From assembly GCF_011493005.1 (NCBI RefSeq), contig NZ_CP049156.1, positions 1,426,001-1,490,000 of the forward strand: a DNA stretch of 64,000 bases. Direction: 5' to 3'. Below are positions 47,753 through 58,676 of the stretch, one piece after another. The notes beneath the pieces are model-generated. The model was given only the letters and a program-made list of their open reading frames with translations, was not told where the DNA came from and ran no database searches. Positions within the stretch are counted from its first letter, which is position 1; each line of letters begins with the position of its first letter. The DNA is from Caballeronia sp. SBC1 (GTDB lineage Bacteria; Pseudomonadota; Gammaproteobacteria; Burkholderiales; Burkholderiaceae). The position numbers and the translations under genes are program-made.

Positions 47753-50338
47753 TCAGGCTGCGATCGCGCGCAGCAGTTCAGTTTCGACCTGGATCTGTGT
47801 CCGGTTGTCGGATAGGGTTTTGCCGTCGAGCAGGAACACGTCTTCCACGCGTTCGCCAAGCGTATTGATCCGCGCCGCATGGACGCCGATCCGGTGCTGG
47901 GCCAGAACCCGCGCGATCGAATAAAGGAGGCCCTGCCGGTCGTTAGCCGATACGGACAGGATGTAATACTGACCACGTTCGTCGGGACGTAAGTCCACGC
48001 GTGGCGTGATCGGAAAAGTGCGCACAAGCCGTGAAACACGTCCCTTCGACGGTTCCGGCAAAATGCCCTCGGCAGTCAGTAGCATACTCAGCTGCTGTTC
48101 GACGAGATTCGCAATGTCGCGATAATGCCCGTCATGGTCCGGATGTGCGACCAGAAAATTGTCTAGTGCGTAGCCGTGGCGGGTCGTCGTAATGCGCGAA
48201 TCGAGCACGGACAGGCCGTTTTTATCGAAGTACGCGCAAATCCCGGCGAACAGGTCCGGGCGGTCCTGCACATACACCAACACCTGCAGCGCGGCGCCAA
48301 TGGGCGACGGCCGCGCCCGCACGATCGGCTTTTCGCTCTCCACGTGTTTGTAAAGCACGCGCGTCTGCCAAGCGATATCGGCGGCATCGTGGCGCAGGAA
48401 ATAGCCGACATCGAGCTTGTCCCACAACACTTTTTCCGCGTTTTCGGGCACGGTTTCAAGGCGCAACAATGCGAGCGCGTCTTCCTGGCGCGACTTCAGT
48501 TCCGAGTGCGCGTGCAGTTCGGCGCCGCCGAGTACGGCGCGCGTGGCGCGGTACAAATCCTCGAGCAGCTTGCCTTTCCATGCGTTCCAGACCTTGGGGC
48601 TGGTGCCGCGAATATCGGCGACGGTCAGCAGATACAGCGCCGTCAACCGGCGCTCGGTCTTGACCATCGATGCAAATTGCTTGATGACTTCCGGATCGCT
48701 CGTGTCCTGCTTTTGCGCGACCTGGCTCATGGTCAGATGCTGTTCCACAAGCCACACCACCAGGTCGCTGTCGTCCGCGCCAACATCGTGTTCACGGCAA
48801 AAACGACGTGCATCCACCATGCCGAGCACCGAGTGGTCGCCGCCGCGGCCCTTGGCGATATCGTGAAAAAGCGCCGCGATATACAGCACCCACGGGCGCT
48901 CGAAATTACCCATCAACTGGCTGCAGAACGGATATTCATGCGCATGTTCGGCCATCGCAAAACGGCGGATATTGCGCAACACCATCAGGATGTGCTGATC
49001 GACGGTATAGACGTGATACAGGTCATGCTGCATCTGACCGACAATGCGCCGGAAGTTGAGCAGGTAACGCCCCAGCACGCTTGTCTGGTTCATCAGCCGC
49101 AGCGCATGCGTGATGCCTTCGGGCTGCTTCAGGATATCCATGAACAAGCGCCGGTTCTCGGCGTCCCGCCGCCAGTCGCGGCCCATCAGGTCGCGGGCGT
49201 TATAGATTGCCCGTAGCGTCCGGGCGGATAAACCCTTCACGCCGCGCGTCTGTTCGTACAGCAGGAACGCTTCGAGAATGGCGTTGGGTTCACGTTCGAA
49301 AACGTCATCGCTGGCGATTTCCAGCATGCCCTGCTTCTCGACGAAACGCTCGTTGAGCACGCGCGTGATGCCGCTCGTCGATGGAAACAGTTGCGCTTCC
49401 ACGTTCTGGATCAGGATGGTGGCAAGCTGCGTGACGGCTTTGGCGGCCCAGTAATAGCGGCGCATGAGCTGTTCGCTCGCGCGCTTGGACGAAGTTGCTT
49501 TGTAGCCGAGGCTTTCGGCCAGCGCCGTCTGCAAGTCGAAGACGAGGATGTCCTGGCGCCGCCGGGCGATCACATGCAGTCGCGCTCGCAGGGTCTTCAA
49601 AAAACCTTCATTGCGGCGCAGTTCGCTGGCTTCACGCTCGGTGATGAGGTCGCGCGAATCCAGTTCGCGCCAGCTACTGCCGAAACCGGCCGCGCGCGAG
49701 ATCCACAAAATAAGCTGCAAGTCGCGCAGGCCGCCGGGACTTTCCTTGATATTCGGCTCAAGACTATACGGCGTGTCCTGATACTTGGCGTGCCGCTGAC
49801 GCATCTCCAGGACTTTCGCCTGGAAGAAAGCACGCGGATCGAGCGTCAGCCTATACCGCTCCTCGAACGTCTCGAACAGTGTTTCGTTGCCTACTATGCG
49901 CCGCGCTTCCAGCAGCGAGGTCTGGATGGTGATGTCGTTGTTCGCTTCATCTATGCATTGCGTCACCGAGCGCACGCTGCTGCCGATCTCAAGACCCAGA
50001 TCCCACGCCATGCCGATCAGCCGCTCGATACGCGCGGCCAGTGACGCTGTGTGATCGGGCGTCTCGTCATCGGGCAGGAGAACCAGGATATCGACGTCAG
50101 AATAGGGCGCAAGTTCGCCGCGCCCGTAACCGCCGACCGCAATCAGCGCCGCCGATTTCGGCATCGCGCACGCTTCCCAGGCACCTCGGAGCGCTTCGTC
50201 GGTGGCGCGCGCGAGGGCGTGCATCAGGCCATCGACGTTGGTCGCGCTCTGGAAGCGCTCGAGCAAGGCGGCCTTGGCCGTCTTGTAAGAGGCTTTCAAC
50301 AAATCAGCGTGGGTTGGGGCGTCGGCAGGTACGCTCAT
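47753..50338 (-). CDS. glnD: PII uridylyltransferase / uridylyl-removing enzyme
   Basis: 861 residues. Nitrogen sensor that adds or removes UMP on PII (GlnB/GlnK) according to glutamine. Nucleotidyltransferase site [21 protein letters not shown] at the N-terminus, HD-domain metal site [15 protein letters not shown] in the middle, and two C-terminal ACT domains, the last ending with [19 protein letters not shown] sequence. ATG at 50338 preferred; a TTG at 50356 adds six residues. It lies between map and rluB on the minus strand. Confidence 0.96.
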   Translation of the reverse strand: MSVPADAPTHADLLKASYKTAKAALLERFQSATNVDGLMHALARATDEALRGAWEACAMPKSAALIAVGGYGRGELAPYSDVDILVLLPDDETPDHTASLAARIERLIGMAWDLGLEIGSSVRSVTQCIDEANNDITIQTSLLEARRIVGNETLFETFEERYRLTLDPRAFFQAKVLEMRQRHAKYQDTPYSLEPNIKESPGGLRDLQLILWISRAAGFGSSWRELDSRDLITEREASELRRNEGFLKTLRARLHVIARRRQDILVFDLQTALAESLGYKATSSKRASEQLMRRYYWAAKAVTQLATILIQNVEAQLFPSTSGITRVLNERFVEKQGMLEIASDDVFEREPNAILEAFLLYEQTRGVKGLSARTLRAIYNARDLMGRDWRRDAENRRLFMDILKQPEGITHALRLMNQTSVLGRYLLNFRRIVGQMQHDLYHVYTVDQHILMVLRNIRRFAMAEHAHEYPFCSQLMGNFERPWVLYIAALFHDIAKGRGGDHSVLGMVDARRFCREHDVGADDSDLVVWLVEQHLTMSQVAQKQDTSDPEVIKQFASMVKTERRLTALYLLTVADIRGTSPKVWNAWKGKLLEDLYRATRAVLGGAELHAHSELKSRQEDALALLRLETVPENAEKVLWDKLDVGYFLRHDAADIAWQTRVLYKHVESEKPIVRARPSPIGAALQVLVYVQDRPDLFAGICAYFDKNGLSVLDSRITTTRHGYALDNFLVAHPDHDGHYRDIANLVEQQLSMLLTAEGILPEPSKGRVSRLVRTFPITPRVDLRPDERGQYYILSVSANDRQGLLYSIARVLAQHRIGVHAARINTLGERVEDVFLLDGKTLSDNRTQIQVETELLRAIAA

Positions 50339-50852
50339 GGGTAGGCGGGTCGTCAAGTCAGTGGGTGAAAATTGATCGTAGCGAACAGATGGTTCGCCGG
50401 TTTTTAATCAGGTCACGACGACGCGGTCATTGCGTGCCCCGGCATGGGCTGCATGCGGCGTCCAAAACCGGTGTTGTCTGACCACCTTGGCGCGAGCTTG
50501 AGTTGTCGATGATCGGAGAGGTGAGAGCCGTAGGCGCTCTATGCCAACCCATATCACTCTATACAGCAAGCTTAAGCTGTCTTTAAACCGGGCGAAATAA
50601 CTGGCTTGATCGGCACGACTCAAGATCCGGCGCGACTCAGCCACAATTCATGGCGCGGCAAGCACCTGATAGGTGGAACACAAGTCACAGAGCGAGATTC
50701 GACCCGCTCGGTAATTGCCTAATATCAGCGATACTGGCCCGCAATATCGACCGAAACCCGATGCGTGCACGACCCTGCGAGAGCCTGCAGTATCAAAACC
50801 CCGGGCACGCCAGCGGCAGAACCACGTGCTCCGAGTTCTCGGTCAAGTCGCT
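50339..50852. other. map-glnD spacer
   Basis: 514 bases with no gene that I can support. Short open frames on both strands (78 and 89 codons) have no ribosome site and no recognisable sequence. A glnD promoter should lie here; no clear -35/-10 pair is seen. No terminator hairpin with a T run is seen after map. Confidence 0.4.
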
Positions 50853-51662
50853 TCAAGCCGCCGCGGCGATCAATTCTGAAGGCGCTTGCGTACCCGCCGA
50901 CACGGTCAGCACTTCATAGCCCGTCGGCGTAACCAGCACCGTATGTTCCCATTGCGCGGACAGGCTGCGGTCGCGCGTTTTGACAGTCCATTGGTCGGGC
51001 ATGGTGCGAATATCGCGGCGGCCAGCGTTAATCATGGGTTCGACGGTAAAGATCATGCCCGCCTGCAACTCGACGCCCGTGCCGGGGCGGCCGTAGTGCA
51101 GCACTTGCGGATCTTCGTGAAAAACTTGGCCCACGCCGTGGCCGCAGTATTCACGCACTACGCTGTAGCCCTGCGCTTCAGCATATTTCTGGATGGCATG
51201 CCCGATATCGCCCAGATGCGCGCCGGGCTTGATCTGGTCAATTCCGAGCCACATGCAGTCGAACGTGGTTTGCACCAGGCGTTTCGCGAGGATCGATCCT
51301 TCGCCGACCAGGAACATCCGGCTGGTATCGCCGAAATAGCCTTCCTTGATCACGGTGATGTCAATATTCAGCGCGTCGCCGTTTTTCAGCGCCTTGTCGC
51401 CGGGAATGCCGTGGCAAATTACGTCGTTCACAGAGATACAGGTCGCTTTCGGATACGGCGGGTAGCCGGGCGGCTGGTAATTCAACGGCGCGGGTACCGT
51501 GCCTTGTTCCTTCACCATGTACTCGTGGCAGAGGCGATCGAGTTCGCCCGTCGTCACGCCTGCGACAATATGCGGCGTGATGAAGTCGAGCACTTCGCTG
51601 GCGAGTCGGCAGGCAACGCGCATTTGCGCGATATCGTGGTCGTTTTTCAGCGTAATGGACAT
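50853..51662 (-). CDS. map: Methionine aminopeptidase, type I
   Basis: 269 residues. Removes the initiator Met from proteins with small second residues, after def has acted. Metal ligands are seen in DALNIDITVIKEGYFGDTSRMF (two Asp), the YCGHGVGQVFHEDP His, MIFTVEPMI (Glu) and QWEHTVLVT (Glu). ATG at 51662. Divergent from rpsB, a very common bacterial arrangement. Confidence 0.96.
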   Translation of the reverse strand: MSITLKNDHDIAQMRVACRLASEVLDFITPHIVAGVTTGELDRLCHEYMVKEQGTVPAPLNYQPPGYPPYPKATCISVNDVICHGIPGDKALKNGDALNIDITVIKEGYFGDTSRMFLVGEGSILAKRLVQTTFDCMWLGIDQIKPGAHLGDIGHAIQKYAEAQGYSVVREYCGHGVGQVFHEDPQVLHYGRPGTGVELQAGMIFTVEPMINAGRRDIRTMPDQWTVKTRDRSLSAQWEHTVLVTPTGYEVLTVSAGTQAPSELIAAAA

Positions 51663-51880
51663 GACTTGTATCGAGAATGCGTGTAAGCGGCTTTTAGCGC
51701 GAATCGGCCATTATCGCACCTTACAGGGCTCACCGCACCCGAGTGCGGACTCGCGGCTGTTTTAGAGCAGTCAGCACACGAGTTTACCGATCGTAGCGGC
51801 AGTCGAGGTCGCACCCGCGACGCACAACAGGGCGGTTGGGGGGAAGCCGCTTCGGGCGCTTTTCAGAGTGATGAGGCGTC

Positions 51881-51910
51881 TTGAGTCATGCCATTTGAGC
51901 GTGATATACT
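51881..51910 (+). promoter_or_regulatory. Promoter of rpsB
   Basis: TTGAGT at 51881-51886 and TATACT at 51905-51910 with an 18-base spacer. It predicts a leader of about 220 nt before the rpsB ATG. The rest of the 51663-51880 spacer toward map shows no gene. Confidence 0.6.
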
Positions 51911-51956
51911 CGCTGGCTAAGTCTGCATCTGCTTTGTAATCGTCTTCTCAATGCAA

Positions 51957-51987
51957 CATTCCTGAAAAACAACGTTTTCCCGGAATG
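51957..51987 (+). promoter_or_regulatory. Hairpin in the rpsB mRNA leader
   Basis: CATTCC (51957-51962) pairs with GGAATG (51982-51987), and inside it AAAAC (51966-51970) pairs with GTTTT (51974-51978), giving a two-part stem with an internal loop. S2 operons are autoregulated by S2 through leader structure in enterobacteria; whether this structure does so here is inference. Confidence 0.45.
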
Positions 51988-52140
51988 CTCGTGGAGAGGA
52001 GGTGCGGAGAAGATTGGACTTGAATCGCAAGCCGGCGCACCCAGGGTGTCCGGCGCCCCGGATCCAGGAAACTCGATCAAGAAACACGGGACGCCCGATG
52101 CGGCAGCCGGCTTAAGACCTAACCCTCGCGGAGAACTCTC

Positions 52141-52893
52141 ATGGCAGTAACAATGCGTGAAATGCTGGAAGCTGGTGTCCACTTTGGTCACCAAACGCGC
52201 TTCTGGAACCCGAAAATGGCTCCGTTCATTTTCGGTCATCGCAACAAGATTCACATTATCAACCTCGAAAAAACGCTGCCGATGTACAACGACGCGCTGA
52301 AGTACGTGCGTCAACTGGCAGCAAATCGCGGCACGATTTTGTTCGTTGGCACGAAGCGCCAATCGCGTGACACGGTGGCAGAAGAAGCGCAGCGCGCTGG
52401 AATGCCTTTCGTGAACGCACGCTGGCTCGGCGGCATGCTGACCAACTTCAAGACGCTGAAAGTATCGATCAAGCGCCTGAAGGACATGGAAGCAGCGCTG
52501 GAAGCCGGTGAAACGGAGCGCATGAGCAAGAAGGAAGCGCTCCTGTTCGAACGCGAAATGGCCAAGCTGGTGAAGTCGATTGGCGGCGTGAAGGACATGG
52601 GCGGCATTCCGGACGCAATTTTCGTGGTTGACGTGGGTTACCACAAGATTGCCGTGACCGAAGCCAAGAAGCTTGGCATTCCGGTTATCGCGGTGGTTGA
52701 TACGAACCACTCCCCGGAAGGCATCGACTACGTGATCCCGGGTAACGACGACGCCAGCAAGGCTGTCATGTTGTACACGAAGGGCGTGGCCGACGCGATC
52801 CTGGAAGGCCGTTCGAGCGCGGTGAACGAAGTAGTGCAGGCCGTTCGCAGTGGTGATGGCGACGACTTCGTGGAAGTCAACGCAGAAGCGTAA
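52141..52893 (+). CDS. rpsB: 30S ribosomal protein S2
   Basis: 250 residues. Late-assembling 30S protein that bridges S1 to the ribosome. Family marks: [45 protein letters not shown], and the end [27 protein letters not shown] at 52141. Followed by its own terminator, then tsf, as in most bacteria. Confidence 0.98.
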   Translation: MAVTMREMLEAGVHFGHQTRFWNPKMAPFIFGHRNKIHIINLEKTLPMYNDALKYVRQLAANRGTILFVGTKRQSRDTVAEEAQRAGMPFVNARWLGGMLTNFKTLKVSIKRLKDMEAALEAGETERMSKKEALLFEREMAKLVKSIGGVKDMGGIPDAIFVVDVGYHKIAVTEAKKLGIPVIAVVDTNHSPEGIDYVIPGNDDASKAVMLYTKGVADAILEGRSSAVNEVVQAVRSGDGDDFVEVNAEA

Positions 52894-52928
52894 GTCTCTG
52901 CATAAGACGCCGATGTGATGTGTCCGGC

Positions 52929-52963
52929 AAAAAAGGGGGCTTTGCGAAAGGCCCCCTTTTTTT
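52929..52963 (+). terminator. Terminator between rpsB and tsf
   Basis: AAAAAAGGGGGC and GCCCCCTTTTTTT form a strong stem ending in seven T, 36 bases after the rpsB stop. Either tsf has its own promoter in 52964-53130 or this terminator is partial. Confidence 0.88.
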
Positions 52964-53147
52964 AGCCAGCCGCAACGGCGACGTAAAGTAACAACGGCAC
53001 TATTCGTGGGCAGCAAAGCGCGAAACAGCCGTGATGTATCTGTGAAGCAGGCAGTACCCCCATTCTGGCCGCGGGCATTTCTCGCCGGCGGCGCGTGTCA
53101 ATAGTGCGATACGTGTGAAAGCACGGCACAGACTCAAGGAGCAAATG

Positions 53148-54029
53148 ATGGCGGCAATTACCGCAAGCATGGTGGCAGAACTGCGCGCAAAGACCGACGC
53201 GCCCATGATGGAATGCAAGAAGGCGCTGACGGAAGCTGAAGGCGACATGGAGCGCGCTGAAGAGCTGCTGCGCGTGAAGCTGGGCAACAAGGCAAGCAAG
53301 GCGGCATCGCGCGTGACGGCTGAAGGCATTGTGACGTCGCATATCGCTGACGGCGTGGGCGTTCTGGTCGAATTGAACTGCGAAACCGACTTCGTTGCGA
53401 AGAACGACGACTTCCTGGCGTTCGGCAAGGCTGTGGCTGAACTCATCGCGAAGAATCACCCGGCTGACGTGGCTGCTCTGTCGGCCCTGCCGCTGGAAAG
53501 CTCGACGGTCGACGCAGTGCGTCTCGCGCTGATCGGCAAGATTGGCGAAAACGTCTCGGTACGCCGTTTCGTGCGTTTTGAATCCGCCAACAAGCTGGCT
53601 TCGTACCTTCACGGTACGCGCATCGGCGTGCTGGTTGAGTTCACGGGCGCGGACGAGCAGGTCGGCAAGGACGTTGCCATGCACGTCGCGGCAATGAAGC
53701 CGGTCTCGCTGTCGTCGGACGACGTTCCGGCAGAACTGATCGCGAAGGAACGCAGCATCGCCGAGCAAAAGGCCGCGGAATCGGGCAAGCCGGCTGAGAT
53801 CGTCGCCAAGATGGTCGACGGCAGCGTCCAGAAGTACCTGAAGGAAGTGTCGCTGCTGAACCAGACATTCGTTAAGAACGACAAGCAGACGATCGAACAG
53901 ATGTTGAAGGCGGCAGGCGCGTCGGTGCAGAAGTTCGCGCTGTTTGTGGTCGGTGAAGGCATCGAAAAGCGTACGGACGACTTCGCTGCCGAAGTGGCCG
54001 CGCAAGTTGCCGCCGCCAAGCAAGGCTAA
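53148..54029 (+). CDS. tsf: Elongation factor Ts
   Basis: 293 residues. Nucleotide exchange factor of EF-Tu. The N-terminal UBA-like start [27 protein letters not shown], then [16 protein letters not shown] in which the TDFVAKN motif touches EF-Tu. Tandem ATGs occur at 53145 and 53148; AAGGAG at 53136-53141 suits the second, which gives the family start. The protein is complete with a normal C-terminal [10 protein letters not shown] end. Confidence 0.97.
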   Translation: MAAITASMVAELRAKTDAPMMECKKALTEAEGDMERAEELLRVKLGNKASKAASRVTAEGIVTSHIADGVGVLVELNCETDFVAKNDDFLAFGKAVAELIAKNHPADVAALSALPLESSTVDAVRLALIGKIGENVSVRRFVRFESANKLASYLHGTRIGVLVEFTGADEQVGKDVAMHVAAMKPVSLSSDDVPAELIAKERSIAEQKAAESGKPAEIVAKMVDGSVQKYLKEVSLLNQTFVKNDKQTIEQMLKAAGASVQKFALFVVGEGIEKRTDDFAAEVAAQVAAAKQG

Positions 54030-54402
54030 AGCGTCAGACGGCGGTCAGGGCTGCGCCAACATGACTTGGTGACGCGGCCGCGCGCAAGCAGTGCGACACA
54101 GCATCAGCCGGCCCGTTCAACCGAGCCGCTCAATGCAGACGCACTGGCCGCCGAGTCAAAAATGCAGTGAAAGCAGCTAAATGCGAGTCCGGACGTTCCC
54201 GAATGCGGAGCATCCGTCTCGCGCCCTCATGGCGGTCAAAACCGCGCCGGACGGGCAAAACGGGGTTAATTCAGGTAAACCCCCCGTATTAATCCGTTAC
54301 GCCGCCGCGGCTTGTCCAATATGGGATGCTTGCCGGAAATATCGTTTCACCCCTACAGTTCTACGTTGTTGCACTCCCTCTCGGCGCGATCGGAACCCTC
54401 AT
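54030..54402 (+). other. tsf-pyrH spacer
   Basis: 373 bases without a supported gene. CGGGGTT at 54261-54267 can pair with AACCCC at 54278-54283, and the segment GTATTAATCC nearby is AT-rich. A pyrH promoter is likely but not clear. The reading frame of pyrH stays open back to 54181, but this part has no UMP-kinase similarity. Confidence 0.4.
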
Positions 54403-55116
54403 ATGCCCACAGCCTACAAACGCGTACTCCTCAAACTCTCCGGCGAAGCACTAATGGGCGACGATGCCTTTGGCATCAATCGCGCGACAATCGAAAGGAT
54501 GGTGGCAGACGTCGCGGAAGTGGTGCGCATGGGCACGCAACTCGCGGTCGTCATCGGCGGCGGTAATATTTTTCGCGGCGTGGCGGGCGGTGCGGCCGGC
54601 ATGGACCGTGCGACGGCTGACTACATGGGCATGCTCGCGACCATGATGAACGCGCTCGCATTGCAGGACGCCATGCGTCACGCCGGTATCGAGGCGCGCG
54701 TGCAATCCGCGCTGCGCATGGACCAGGTGGTCGAGCCGTACATCCGCCCGCGCGCCATCCGTCAACTCGAAGAAGGCAAAGTGGTCATTTTCGCGGCGGG
54801 TACGGGCAACCCGTTTTTCACCACCGACACAGCCGCTGCGCTGCGCGGTTCGGAAATTGGTGCGGAAGTCGTATTGAAAGCGACCAAGGTGGACGGTGTA
54901 TATTCCGCCGATCCCAAGAAGGATCCGAGCGCCACGCGCTACAGCACGATCAGTTTCGACGAAGCGATCGGCAAGAATCTGCAGGTGATGGACGCGACGG
55001 CGTTTGCGCTGTGCCGCGACCAGAAACTGCCTATTCGCGTGTTTGCGATCAATAAGCCGGGCGCGCTCAAGCGCATCATTCAGGGCGACGACGAAGGTAC
55101 GCTCGTCCACGTGTAA
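54403..55116 (+). CDS. pyrH: UMP kinase
   Basis: 237 residues. Makes UDP from UMP; bacterial hexameric type of the aspartokinase fold. [14 protein letters not shown] at the start, [22 protein letters not shown], and the C-terminal substrate end. ATG at 54403 gives the family N-terminus [14 protein letters not shown]. frr follows after 94 bases. Confidence 0.97.
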   Translation: MPTAYKRVLLKLSGEALMGDDAFGINRATIERMVADVAEVVRMGTQLAVVIGGGNIFRGVAGGAAGMDRATADYMGMLATMMNALALQDAMRHAGIEARVQSALRMDQVVEPYIRPRAIRQLEEGKVVIFAAGTGNPFFTTDTAAALRGSEIGAEVVLKATKVDGVYSADPKKDPSATRYSTISFDEAIGKNLQVMDATAFALCRDQKLPIRVFAINKPGALKRIIQGDDEGTLVHV

Positions 55117-55210
55117 ACTCTCGCGGTGACAAAGGGCGAGGGCGGGCAGGATCCCACGGGAGCCGCGCCGCCATCGCCGGCACTGCACGTAATAAAGTAC
55201 GGAGGCTCAA

Positions 55211-55771
55211 ATGAGTGTGGCTGACATTAAGAAGAGCGTCGATCAGAAGATGCAGAAGTCGATCGAAGCGTTCAAGAACGATCTTGCCAAGATCCGCACG
55301 GGCCGCGCCCATACCGGATTGCTGGACCATATCCAGGTGGATTACTACGGCTCGAGCGTGCCCATTTCGCAAGTAGCGAACATGACGCTGATCGACGCCC
55401 GTACGATCGGCGTGCAGGCGTGGGAAAAGAAGATGGTGCCGGTGGTGGAAAAGGCGATCCGTGACTCGGATCTGGGCCTTAACCCGTCGAACCAAGGCGA
55501 CCAGATTCGCGTGCCAATGCCCGCGCTGACTGAAGAGCGCCGCCGCGAACTGACGAAGGTCGTGAAGAGCGAAGGCGAAAACGCCAAGATCGCTATCCGC
55601 AACCTGCGTCGCGACGCTAACGAGCAACTGAAGAAGCTCGTGAAGGACAAGGAAATTTCCGAGGACGACGAACGTCGCGCGAGCGATGACGTCCAGAAGC
55701 TCACCGACAAAAACGTCGCTGATATCGACAAGCTGGTGGTGTCGAAAGAAGCCGAAATCATGACGGTTTGA
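55211..55771 (+). CDS. frr: Ribosome recycling factor
   Basis: 186 residues. With EF-G, splits the post-termination ribosome. Helix-bundle/arm protein: [20 protein letters not shown], then [14 protein letters not shown], then [20 protein letters not shown] and the ending [14 protein letters not shown]. Length normal (185 in E. coli). ATG at 55211 after GGAGG. Confidence 0.98.
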   Translation: MSVADIKKSVDQKMQKSIEAFKNDLAKIRTGRAHTGLLDHIQVDYYGSSVPISQVANMTLIDARTIGVQAWEKKMVPVVEKAIRDSDLGLNPSNQGDQIRVPMPALTEERRRELTKVVKSEGENAKIAIRNLRRDANEQLKKLVKDKEISEDDERRASDDVQKLTDKNVADIDKLVVSKEAEIMTV

Positions 55772-55835
55772 GGCCGTTTCCGGTCTCTTGCGTCGTGCCG
55801 GCGCGTCACTCTGTCGATACTAAGATTCAGCGGCC

Positions 55836-56618
55836 ATGACCTATACCAGCTCTACCGTTCGCGTACCCGATGTCGCGGCTGTCCCGCGTCATATCGCGAT
55901 CATCATGGACGGCAACGGCCGTTGGGCGACCCAGCGGCGCTTGCCGCGCGTGGCCGGCCATACGCGCGGCGTCGACGCCGTGCGTGCAACGGTCGAAAGC
56001 TGCGCGCGCCAGGGCGTCGAATTCGTGACGCTGTTCGCCTTCAGTTCTGAAAACTGGCGTCGTCCGAACGACGAAGTCTCGTTCCTCATGCGTCTGTTCG
56101 TCACGGCGCTGGAGCGCGAAGTCGGCAAGCTGCACGCCAACGGCATCCGTTTGCGCGTGGTCGGCGACACCGCCATGTTCGACGACCGTATCCGTGCGCT
56201 GATCCAGCGCGCCGAAACCAAGACCGCGCGCAATACGCGCCTGACGCTGACCATCGCGGCGAACTACGGCGGCCGCTGGGACGTCATGCAGGCGGCGAAA
56301 AAGCTGGCGGAGCAGTCGGTTCAGGAAGGTCGCGTCGTTCCAGTCGACGAAGCGGCGTTCGAACAGCACTTGGCCATGGCCTATGCGCCGGAGCCTGACC
56401 TGTTCATCCGGACGGGCGGGGAGCAGCGCATCAGCAATTTCCTGCTGTGGCAGATGGCGTACACCGAACTCTATTTCACCGATACCTACTGGCCCGATTT
56501 CGACGCCGAAGCACTGGCTCGCGCGATCGAATCTTATGCTGAGCGCGAACGCCGGTTCGGGCGGACCAGCGCGCAACTCGAACCGCAATCGCAGAAGGCC
56601 GACACCCTTTCATGCTAA
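55836..56618 (+). CDS. uppS: Undecaprenyl pyrophosphate synthase (cis-prenyltransferase)
   Basis: 260 residues. Extends FPP with eight IPP to the C55 lipid carrier of peptidoglycan. Catalytic Asp25 in [10 protein letters not shown], then FSSENWRRP, and the C-terminal [21 protein letters not shown] at 55836. It overlaps cdsA by seven bases. First of the lipid genes of the block. Confidence 0.97.
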   Translation: MTYTSSTVRVPDVAAVPRHIAIIMDGNGRWATQRRLPRVAGHTRGVDAVRATVESCARQGVEFVTLFAFSSENWRRPNDEVSFLMRLFVTALEREVGKLHANGIRLRVVGDTAMFDDRIRALIQRAETKTARNTRLTLTIAANYGGRWDVMQAAKKLAEQSVQEGRVVPVDEAAFEQHLAMAYAPEPDLFIRTGGEQRISNFLLWQMAYTELYFTDTYWPDFDAEALARAIESYAERERRFGRTSAQLEPQSQKADTLSC

Positions 56619-57445
56619 AGACCCGTGTCATCACGGCAATCGTCCTGCTGGCAGTGCTTCTGCCAATCACGTTGTTCGCGCCGATAGGCGTTTTCGGGGC
56701 ATTGATCGCCGTTGTGGTCATCTTCGCTGCCTGGGAGTGGGGGCGGCTGCTGAAGCTCACTGGCGGGTCGCCGGTGGTGTACGCGGTGGTTGCCGGCATG
56801 GCCCTGATCGCCAGCACGCGGCTCGGGCTGGGTTACAAACCGCTATATCAGATGGCGGCCATATTCTGGGTATTGGCAGGGCCGTTCGCGCTCGCGCGCA
56901 AGCCCGCTCTTGCCGACGGCGCATGGCGCATATTTCTGCTGTTTGCGGGCATTGTGACGTTCGTAGCCTGCTGGCACGCGCTGGTCGCGGCCCGTACGGT
57001 CGGGGTGGCGTTTGTGCTATCGCTTCTCCTAGTCGTATGGCTGGCCGACATTGGCGCATACTTCGCGGGAAAAGCGTTCGGTCGTCATAAACTTGCACCA
57101 TCCATCAGCCCCGGCAAAACCCGCGAAGGCGCGTTGGGCGGCTGGCTGGCGGTGATGATCGTAGGCTCGGCGGCCGCGGCCACGCTGGTTTTTGCGCCGA
57201 CCCTGTTTTCGGCGCTGGTCGCGCATCTCGGCTGGGCGGGCGCGCTCATCTCCTTGACGGTGCTGACCGTATTCAGCGTAATTGGCGACCTGTTCGAGTC
57301 TCTGCTGAAACGCCAGGCTGGCGTCAAGGATTCGAGCGGATTGCTGCCCGGGCACGGTGGCGTCCTTGATCGGATTGACGCATTGTTGCCTGTATTGCCG
57401 ATCGCACTCCTGTTGCTCGGTCCTGTTGCCCAGTCAATCGGCTAA
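56612..57445 (+). CDS. cdsA: Phosphatidate cytidylyltransferase
   Basis: 277 residues. Integral membrane enzyme that makes CDP-diacylglycerol. About seven or eight hydrophobic helices are visible. The C-terminal signature is [20 protein letters not shown] followed by [14 protein letters not shown]; the SPGKTREG loop is also typical. ATG at 56612 within the uppS end. dxr follows after 18 bases. Confidence 0.95.
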   Translation: MLKTRVITAIVLLAVLLPITLFAPIGVFGALIAVVVIFAAWEWGRLLKLTGGSPVVYAVVAGMALIASTRLGLGYKPLYQMAAIFWVLAGPFALARKPALADGAWRIFLLFAGIVTFVACWHALVAARTVGVAFVLSLLLVVWLADIGAYFAGKAFGRHKLAPSISPGKTREGALGGWLAVMIVGSAAAATLVFAPTLFSALVAHLGWAGALISLTVLTVFSVIGDLFESLLKRQAGVKDSSGLLPGHGGVLDRIDALLPVLPIALLLLGPVAQSIG

Positions 57446-57463
57446 TCGGCTAAAGAAGGATTT

Positions 57464-58669
57464 ATGCAAAAACGTCTGACTCTGCTCGGCTCCACGGGCT
57501 CGATCGGCGAAAGCACGCTCGACGTCGTAGCGCGGCACCCGGACCGCTTCCAGGTCTACGCGCTGACCGCGCATCGCAACGGCGACAAGCTCGTCGACCA
57601 ATGTGTGCGGTTCCAGCCGGAAGTGGCGGTGGTCGGTGACGCCGATACCGCCGCGAAGGTCGCCGCCGCGCTGCGCGCTCAAGGCTGCAAAACCGAGGTG
57701 AGCTACGGCCCGCAGGCGCTCGTGGACGTTTCGGAAAGCGCAAGCTGCGACACGGTGGTGGCCGCTATTGTTGGTGCTGCGGGCCTGGCGCCCACGCTGG
57801 CTGCCGCGCGTGCGGGCAAACGCATCCTGCTGGCCAACAAGGAAGCATTGGTCATGTCGGGCAAGATTTTCATGGACGCGGTGCACGACAACGGCGCAGT
57901 GCTGCTGCCGGTCGATAGTGAGCACAACGCGGTGTTCCAGTGCATGCCGCGTGAAGTGGCGTTGCATGGCGGGGTATCGAAGATCATCCTGACGGCATCG
58001 GGCGGCCCGTTCCGCACCCGCGAGCCGTCTACGCTGCGCCACGTCACACCGGACGAAGCCTGCAAGCATCCGAACTGGGCGATGGGCCGCAAGATTTCCG
58101 TCGATTCCGCCACGATGATGAACAAAGGCCTCGAAGTGATCGAGGCGCATTGGCTCTTCAACGTGCCGGGTTCGCGCATTGAAGTGCTGATCCACCCGCA
58201 AAGCGTGATTCATTCGCTCGTTTCATACGCGGACGGTTCCGTGCTGGCACAACTCGGCAACCCCGACATGCGCACACCAATCGCCTATGCACTGGCGTTC
58301 CCGGAGCGCGTGGATTCTGGCGTTGCGCAACTTGATCTCGCACAAATTGCTTCGCTCACCTTCGAGAAGCCCGACCTGAACCGTTTCCCCTGCCTCGCGC
58401 TCGCGCTGAAGGCGCTGGAAGCCGGCGGCACCGCGAGCGCGGCGCTCAACGCGGCCAACGAGATCGCGGTGGAGGCGTTTCTTGGTCGCCGTATCGGTTT
58501 CATGGCGATTGGGGAAGTGGTCGAGCGCGTGTTGAATGCGTTGCCGAACGGCAGTGCATCCACACTTGATGAAGTGCTTGCCGCCGATGCCGAAGCGCGT
58601 CGCCTGGCAAGCGAGTTCGCCACTTTGCTGACAGCCGACGCGCCGCACGCCGAACGCGTCCTGCACTGA
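57464..58669 (+). CDS. dxr: 1-deoxy-D-xylulose 5-phosphate reductoisomerase
   Basis: 401 residues. First committed step of the MEP isoprenoid path, feeding uppS. NADPH site [10 protein letters not shown] at residues 9-18; the central metal and substrate part is seen in [12 protein letters not shown] and SGGPFRT, and [21 protein letters not shown] follows. ATG at 57464 after GAAGGA. rseP begins seven bases after its stop. Confidence 0.97.
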   Translation: MQKRLTLLGSTGSIGESTLDVVARHPDRFQVYALTAHRNGDKLVDQCVRFQPEVAVVGDADTAAKVAAALRAQGCKTEVSYGPQALVDVSESASCDTVVAAIVGAAGLAPTLAAARAGKRILLANKEALVMSGKIFMDAVHDNGAVLLPVDSEHNAVFQCMPREVALHGGVSKIILTASGGPFRTREPSTLRHVTPDEACKHPNWAMGRKISVDSATMMNKGLEVIEAHWLFNVPGSRIEVLIHPQSVIHSLVSYADGSVLAQLGNPDMRTPIAYALAFPERVDSGVAQLDLAQIASLTFEKPDLNRFPCLALALKALEAGGTASAALNAANEIAVEAFLGRRIGFMAIGEVVERVLNALPNGSASTLDEVLAADAEARRLASEFATLLTADAPHAERVLH

Positions 58670-58676
58670 GGTCGCC

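Noticed and set aside
46562..47924. Long plus-strand frames of more than 400 codons across the rluB repeat array
   Set aside because: The 120-bp unit is a multiple of three and lacks stops in several frames, so every frame remains open along the array. The minus-strand frame alone continues into intact S4 and synthase domains.
50408..50919. Two short open frames in the map-glnD spacer
   Set aside because: No ribosome sites and no recognisable sequence; one runs into map antisense.
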